NCBI GenBank assembly: GCA_037380725.1 | Contig: JARRRL010000065.1 | Location: 1-9,725 of the forward strand | Origin: JARRRL01 sp037380725 | GTDB lineage: Bacteria > Pseudomonadota > Gammaproteobacteria > Pseudomonadales > JANQJO01 | DNA length: 9,725 nt | Reading direction: 5' to 3' | Shown here: positions 8,126-9,725 of the stretch, piece after piece | How positions within the stretch are numbered: the first letter of the stretch is position 1 | Layout: each line of letters starts with the position of its first letter | Translations under genes and position numbers: made by a program | The notes under the pieces: model-generated | Databases searched by the model: none | Seen by the model: the letters and a program-made list of their open reading frames with translations, nothing else | What the model was told of the DNA's origin: nothing

Positions 8126-8148
8126 CGAATGAGGGACATTCGTCCCTC
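8126..8148. repeat. Two overlapping, mutually exclusive hairpins
   Basis: CGAATG (8126-8131) can pair with CATTCG (8137-8142) across AGGGA. GAGGGAC (8131-8137) can pair with GTCCCTC (8142-8148) across ATTC. The arms share bases, so only one can form at a time; the second is the more stable. Neither is followed by a T-run on either strand, so a simple intrinsic terminator is not supported. It lies about 95 bases downstream of the F-box/LRV gene stop. Confidence 0.55.
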
Positions 8149-8155
8149 CTCACTG

Positions 8156-8184
8156 AATTGACATAAGCTAGGGTTATGTCAATT
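8156..8184. repeat. 10-bp perfect hairpin downstream of the F-box/LRV gene
   Basis: AATTGACATA (8156-8165) and TATGTCAATT (8175-8184) are perfect inverted copies around a 9-base loop. No T-run follows on either strand, so a terminator function is uncertain. The same GTCAATTT core forms a longer-looped hairpin after the paralogous gene (9232-9280). Confidence 0.65.
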
Positions 8185-8211
8185 TCCAATACTAGTCAAT
8201 TTCCAATACTA
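8178..8211. repeat. 17-base perfect tandem duplication
   Basis: GTCAATTTCCAATACTA is present twice without a mismatch at 8178-8194 and 8195-8211. The first copy supplies the right arm of the adjacent hairpin. A single, slightly diverged copy (GTCAATTTCCAATGCTA) follows the second paralogue at 9272-9288, so the doubling is specific to this copy. Confidence 0.8.
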
Positions 8212-8242
8212 AATGATGTGCTAGCCTAAAATTTCGCGCATT

Positions 8243-9055
8243 CTAGCGGTCACCCGGGACAATTCGTCTCAAAAACATTCGAACATGTCTGTTCGGATCC
8301 GAAGCCAGTCTCTCCTTTGCCGCCTCAGAGCTCAGGCTGAAGTTGCCCGCCAAGGCCATTCGAACCCATTTGTTCTGATCCTGCGCCAGCGTCTGCTGCG
8401 CCGCCTCAGAGCTCAGGCTGGAGTTGCGCGCCAAGGACGCTCGAACCTCTGCATTCTGATCCTGCGCCAGCACCTCCTGCCGAGCATCAGAGGTCAGGCT
8501 ACGATTACCCGCCAAGGACGCTCGAACCCCTGCGTTCTGATCCTGCGCCAGTGCCTCCTGCTGAGCGTCAGAGGTCAGGCTGGAGTTGCCCGCCAAGGCC
8601 TCTCGAACCCATTCATCCTGATCTTGCGCCAATGTCTGCTGCGCCGCATCAGAGCTCAGACTGGGGTTGCTCGCCAAGCGCCATCGAACATGAGCATCAT
8701 TACTATGCGCAAAAAACTCTTGCAGTGCTGGTGATATATTTTCATCTCTAGCCATTGCGCGTTGAGTTGCCGGATCTCTTGCGACAGAGCGCACACCATC
8801 ATCGGACTGATAAAGATCCACGCTTGAATCAGTGCCTTGATTAATTCGATTTAAATTCGCTTGATCAATACTGTCAACGATTGAGCGCAAATCACGTGAA
8901 ATTTGCCGCAACGTTAGTACTGAATCAGCACTCGCTACAGCGGCTATATCACACCAAATTTCCGGGGGAAATTCTACAGGGGCAAAAACACGCGGGAAAA
9001 TAGTGTGATTGGCGACAGGTGCGCTTACGCTCGAATGACCAATAGAATTATCCAT
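8243..9055 (-). CDS. F-box-like protein with leucine-rich-repeat-variant repeats, candidate effector
   Basis: 270 aa, no signal peptide or membrane segment seen. Residues 1-27 look unstructured. Residues 29-62 (FPPEIWCDIAAV... LRQISRDLRSIVDS) align without gaps to the F-box consensus as I remember it, keeping Pro30, Glu32, Ile37, Ile52, Ser53, Arg57 and Val60. F-boxes bind Skp1 in eukaryotic ubiquitin ligases. Residues 74-127 are degenerate repeats. Residues 128-262 are five 27-residue LRV-like repeats with core A-N-SLxSxA...LAxD...VRxxL, which normally stack into a helical solenoid for protein binding. The C-terminus is basic (RRIVPGDR). The ATG at 9055 was chosen; a TTG at 9070 is in frame, and no strong ribosome site is seen for either. 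By analogy with F-box/LRR proteins of plant pathogens it may act inside a host cell; this is inference. A paralogue lies directly upstream. Confidence 0.8.
   Translation of the reverse strand: MDNSIGHSSVSAPVANHTIFPRVFAPVEFPPEIWCDIAAVASADSVLTLRQISRDLRSIVDSIDQANLNRINQGTDSSVDLYQSDDGVRSVARDPATQRAMARDENISPALQEFFAHSNDAHVRWRLASNPSLSSDAAQQTLAQDQDEWVREALAGNSSLTSDAQQEALAQDQNAGVRASLAGNRSLTSDARQEVLAQDQNAEVRASLARNSSLSSEAAQQTLAQDQNKWVRMALAGNFSLSSEAAKERLASDPNRHVRMFLRRIVPGDR
8270..8755 (-). repeat. 81-bp coding repeats of the F-box/LRV gene
   Basis: Five clear 81-bp units (27 codons) run from 8674 down to 8270, preceded by one degenerate unit of the same length (8675-8755). Three types are seen. Type A has DARQEALAQDQNAEVRA-like text (second and third units). 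Type B has AAQQTLAQDQ with Trp before VR (first and fourth). The end cap has EAAKERLASDPNRHVRM (fifth). Confidence 0.9.
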
Positions 9056-9081
9056 GCTGACTTTACCCAAAACGCGCTATT

Positions 9082-9116
9082 TTTTGATCAGAAATTGCAT
9101 CAAAAATAGATCAAAA
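9082..9116. repeat. 8-base inverted repeat upstream of the F-box/LRV gene
   Basis: TTTTGATC (9082-9089) and GATCAAAA (9109-9116) are perfect inverted copies with centres 27 bases apart, 27-60 bases before the start codon. A regulator-binding site is possible, but AT-rich chance is a real alternative. Each arm contains GATC, a Dam methylation site if the host has Dam. Confidence 0.35.
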
Positions 9117-9231
9117 GTAAATATATTGTAATCTTTCTGGTCACCCTTTTAGCCATCCTGTAGCGCTCAGTTTTTTAACAGGCCGATAGGTAAAAGAGGG
9201 AAGGGGCACACGCTAATTTTGCGGTCTTTTT

Positions 9232-9280
9232 GAAATTGACATAAAACTATTCATATCAATTCTAGGATTCTGTCAATTTC
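9232..9280. repeat. 10-bp hairpin downstream of the second LRV gene
   Basis: GAAATTGACA (9232-9241) pairs perfectly with TGTCAATTTC (9271-9280) around a 29-base loop. It is the counterpart of the hairpin at 8156-8184. On the minus strand it is followed by AAAAAG rather than T's, so it is not a standard terminator. Confidence 0.6.
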
Positions 9281-9340
9281 CAATGCTAAATTACGTACTG
9301 ATCTAAAATTTCGCGCTTTCTAGCGGTCAGCCGAGACGAT

Positions 9341-9725
9341 TCAGCTCAAAAGCATTCGAACATATCTGCTCGGATCCTGAGCTAGTCTCTCCCCTGCCGC
9401 CTCAGAGGTCAGATTGGGATTGTTTGCCAAGGCCTCTCGAACCCATTCGTACTGATCTTGCGCCAGTGTCTGCTGCGCCGCATCAGAAGTCAGACTGGGG
9501 TTGCCCGCCAAGGCCCCTCGAACCTCTGCGTTCTGATCCTGCACCAGCGCTTCCTGCCGAGCATCAGAGGTCAAACTAGAGTTGCCCGCCAAGGCCGCTC
9601 GAACTTCTGCGTCCTGATCCTGCGCCAGCGCCTCTTGCCGAGCATCAGAGATCAGCCTAGGGTTGCCCGCCAAGGCCGCTCGAACCTCTGCGCCCTGATC
9701 TTGCGCCAGCGCCTCCTGCCGAGCA
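9341..9725 (-). CDS. LRV-repeat protein, paralogue of the F-box/LRV protein (5' end outside window)
   Basis: The reading frame is open to the right edge, so the true start and N-terminus are missing; the visible 127 residues are all repeat. Going toward the C-terminus: 18 residues of one unit, then four full 27-residue units (9590-9670, 9509-9589, 9428-9508, 9347-9427), then one Ser and TGA. The first three are type A (DARQEALAQDQ), the penultimate is type B (AAQQTLAQDQYEWVREAL) and the last is the cap (EAAGERLAQDPSRYVRMLL), the same order that ends the neighbouring gene. It ends seven codons earlier than the neighbour because a TGA stands where the neighbour has CGA; the rest of the tail is still recognisable after the stop. 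An F-box N-terminus is expected by homology but not seen. It stops 285 bases before the next gene, same direction. Confidence 0.85.
   Translation of the reverse strand, partial: ARQEALAQDQGAEVRAALAGNPRLISDARQEALAQDQDAEVRAALAGNSSLTSDARQEALVQDQNAEVRGALAGNPSLTSDAAQQTLAQDQYEWVREALANNPNLTSEAAGERLAQDPSRYVRMLLS
9347..9725 (-). repeat. 81-bp coding repeats of the second LRV gene
   Basis: Four complete 81-bp units and 55 bases of a fifth, continuing beyond the window. The total number of units is therefore unknown. Confidence 0.9.

Larger units (their letters stand above)
7721..8242. other. 522-base gap between hom and the F-box/LRV gene
   Basis: No confident gene. From left to right: the possible hom promoter (7758-7786), a small hairpin GGCCT/AGGCC (7800-7814) followed by A6, a short doubtful plus-strand ORF (7960-8097), a 10-base tandem duplication (8077-8096), two overlapping hairpins (8126-8148), a 10-bp hairpin (8156-8184) and a 17-base tandem duplication (8178-8211). 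The right part, from about 8156, is the 3' flank of the F-box/LRV gene and is homologous to the flank of its paralogue at 9232-9322. It marks the boundary between the housekeeping block and the accessory genes. Confidence 0.7.
9056..9340. other. 285-base spacer between the two LRV genes
   Basis: The left part (9056 to about 9170) is AT-rich and should hold the promoter of the F-box/LRV gene. TACAAT on the minus strand (9125-9130) is a -10 candidate, but no matching -35 is visible. The right part (9232-9340) is the 3' flank of the upstream paralogue, homologous to 8156-8242. I see no small gene here. Confidence 0.6.

Noticed and set aside
8285..8734. 149-codon open frame on the plus strand opposite the LRV repeats
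   Set aside because: The 81-bp repeat length is a multiple of three, so an antisense frame without stops in one unit stays open in all. The minus strand has the recognisable repeat protein and F-box.
8270..9725. Regular repeats as a CRISPR array or minisatellite
   Set aside because: Units of 81 bp are coding, directly adjacent without spacers and translate into LRV-like repeats in two genes.

Overview
The window looks like a gammaproteobacterial chromosome. Six conserved housekeeping genes all lie on the minus strand, in the transcription order hom - thrC - recJ - prfB - lysS - ung. From memory, hom, thrC, recJ, prfB and lysS occur in this relative order in gammaproteobacteria such as Pseudomonas. 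The proteins closely resemble their E. coli counterparts in length and motifs, except thrC, which is the short (about 360 aa) form. Species cannot be named from this sequence.

Layout by position: the first 166 codons of ung (1-498, its 3' end lies outside the window), lysS (562-2100), prfB (2210-3305, with the classical programmed +1 frameshift), recJ (3395-5188), thrC (5305-6381) and hom (6416-7720). hom and thrC are separated by only 34 bases and very likely form a threonine-biosynthesis operon. The other spacers are 63-116 bases with no convincing terminators, so read-through between genes is plausible. A possible promoter lies just upstream of hom.

Upstream of hom the character changes. 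About 520 bases (7721-8242) contain hairpins, short tandem duplications and only doubtful coding. Beyond them lie two tandem paralogous genes on the minus strand. The first (8243-9055) is complete. It encodes an F-box-like domain (residues 29-62) followed by five 27-residue leucine-rich-repeat-variant (LRV)-like repeats. The second (9341 to the right edge) has four full repeats and part of a fifth of the same family, and its N-terminus is outside the window. F-box domains are eukaryotic; in bacteria they are known mainly from proteins delivered into host cells, such as VirF, Legionella AnkB and the Ralstonia GALA F-box/LRR proteins. The pair is therefore best read as candidate host-directed effectors next to a housekeeping block, which would suggest a host- or protist-associated lifestyle. 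That last step is inference.

The paralogues share a homologous 3' flank, and repeat units appear to have been exchanged between them. Five non-coding or doubtfully coding stretches, spread across the whole window, carry short imperfect or perfect tandem duplications of 10-17 bases.
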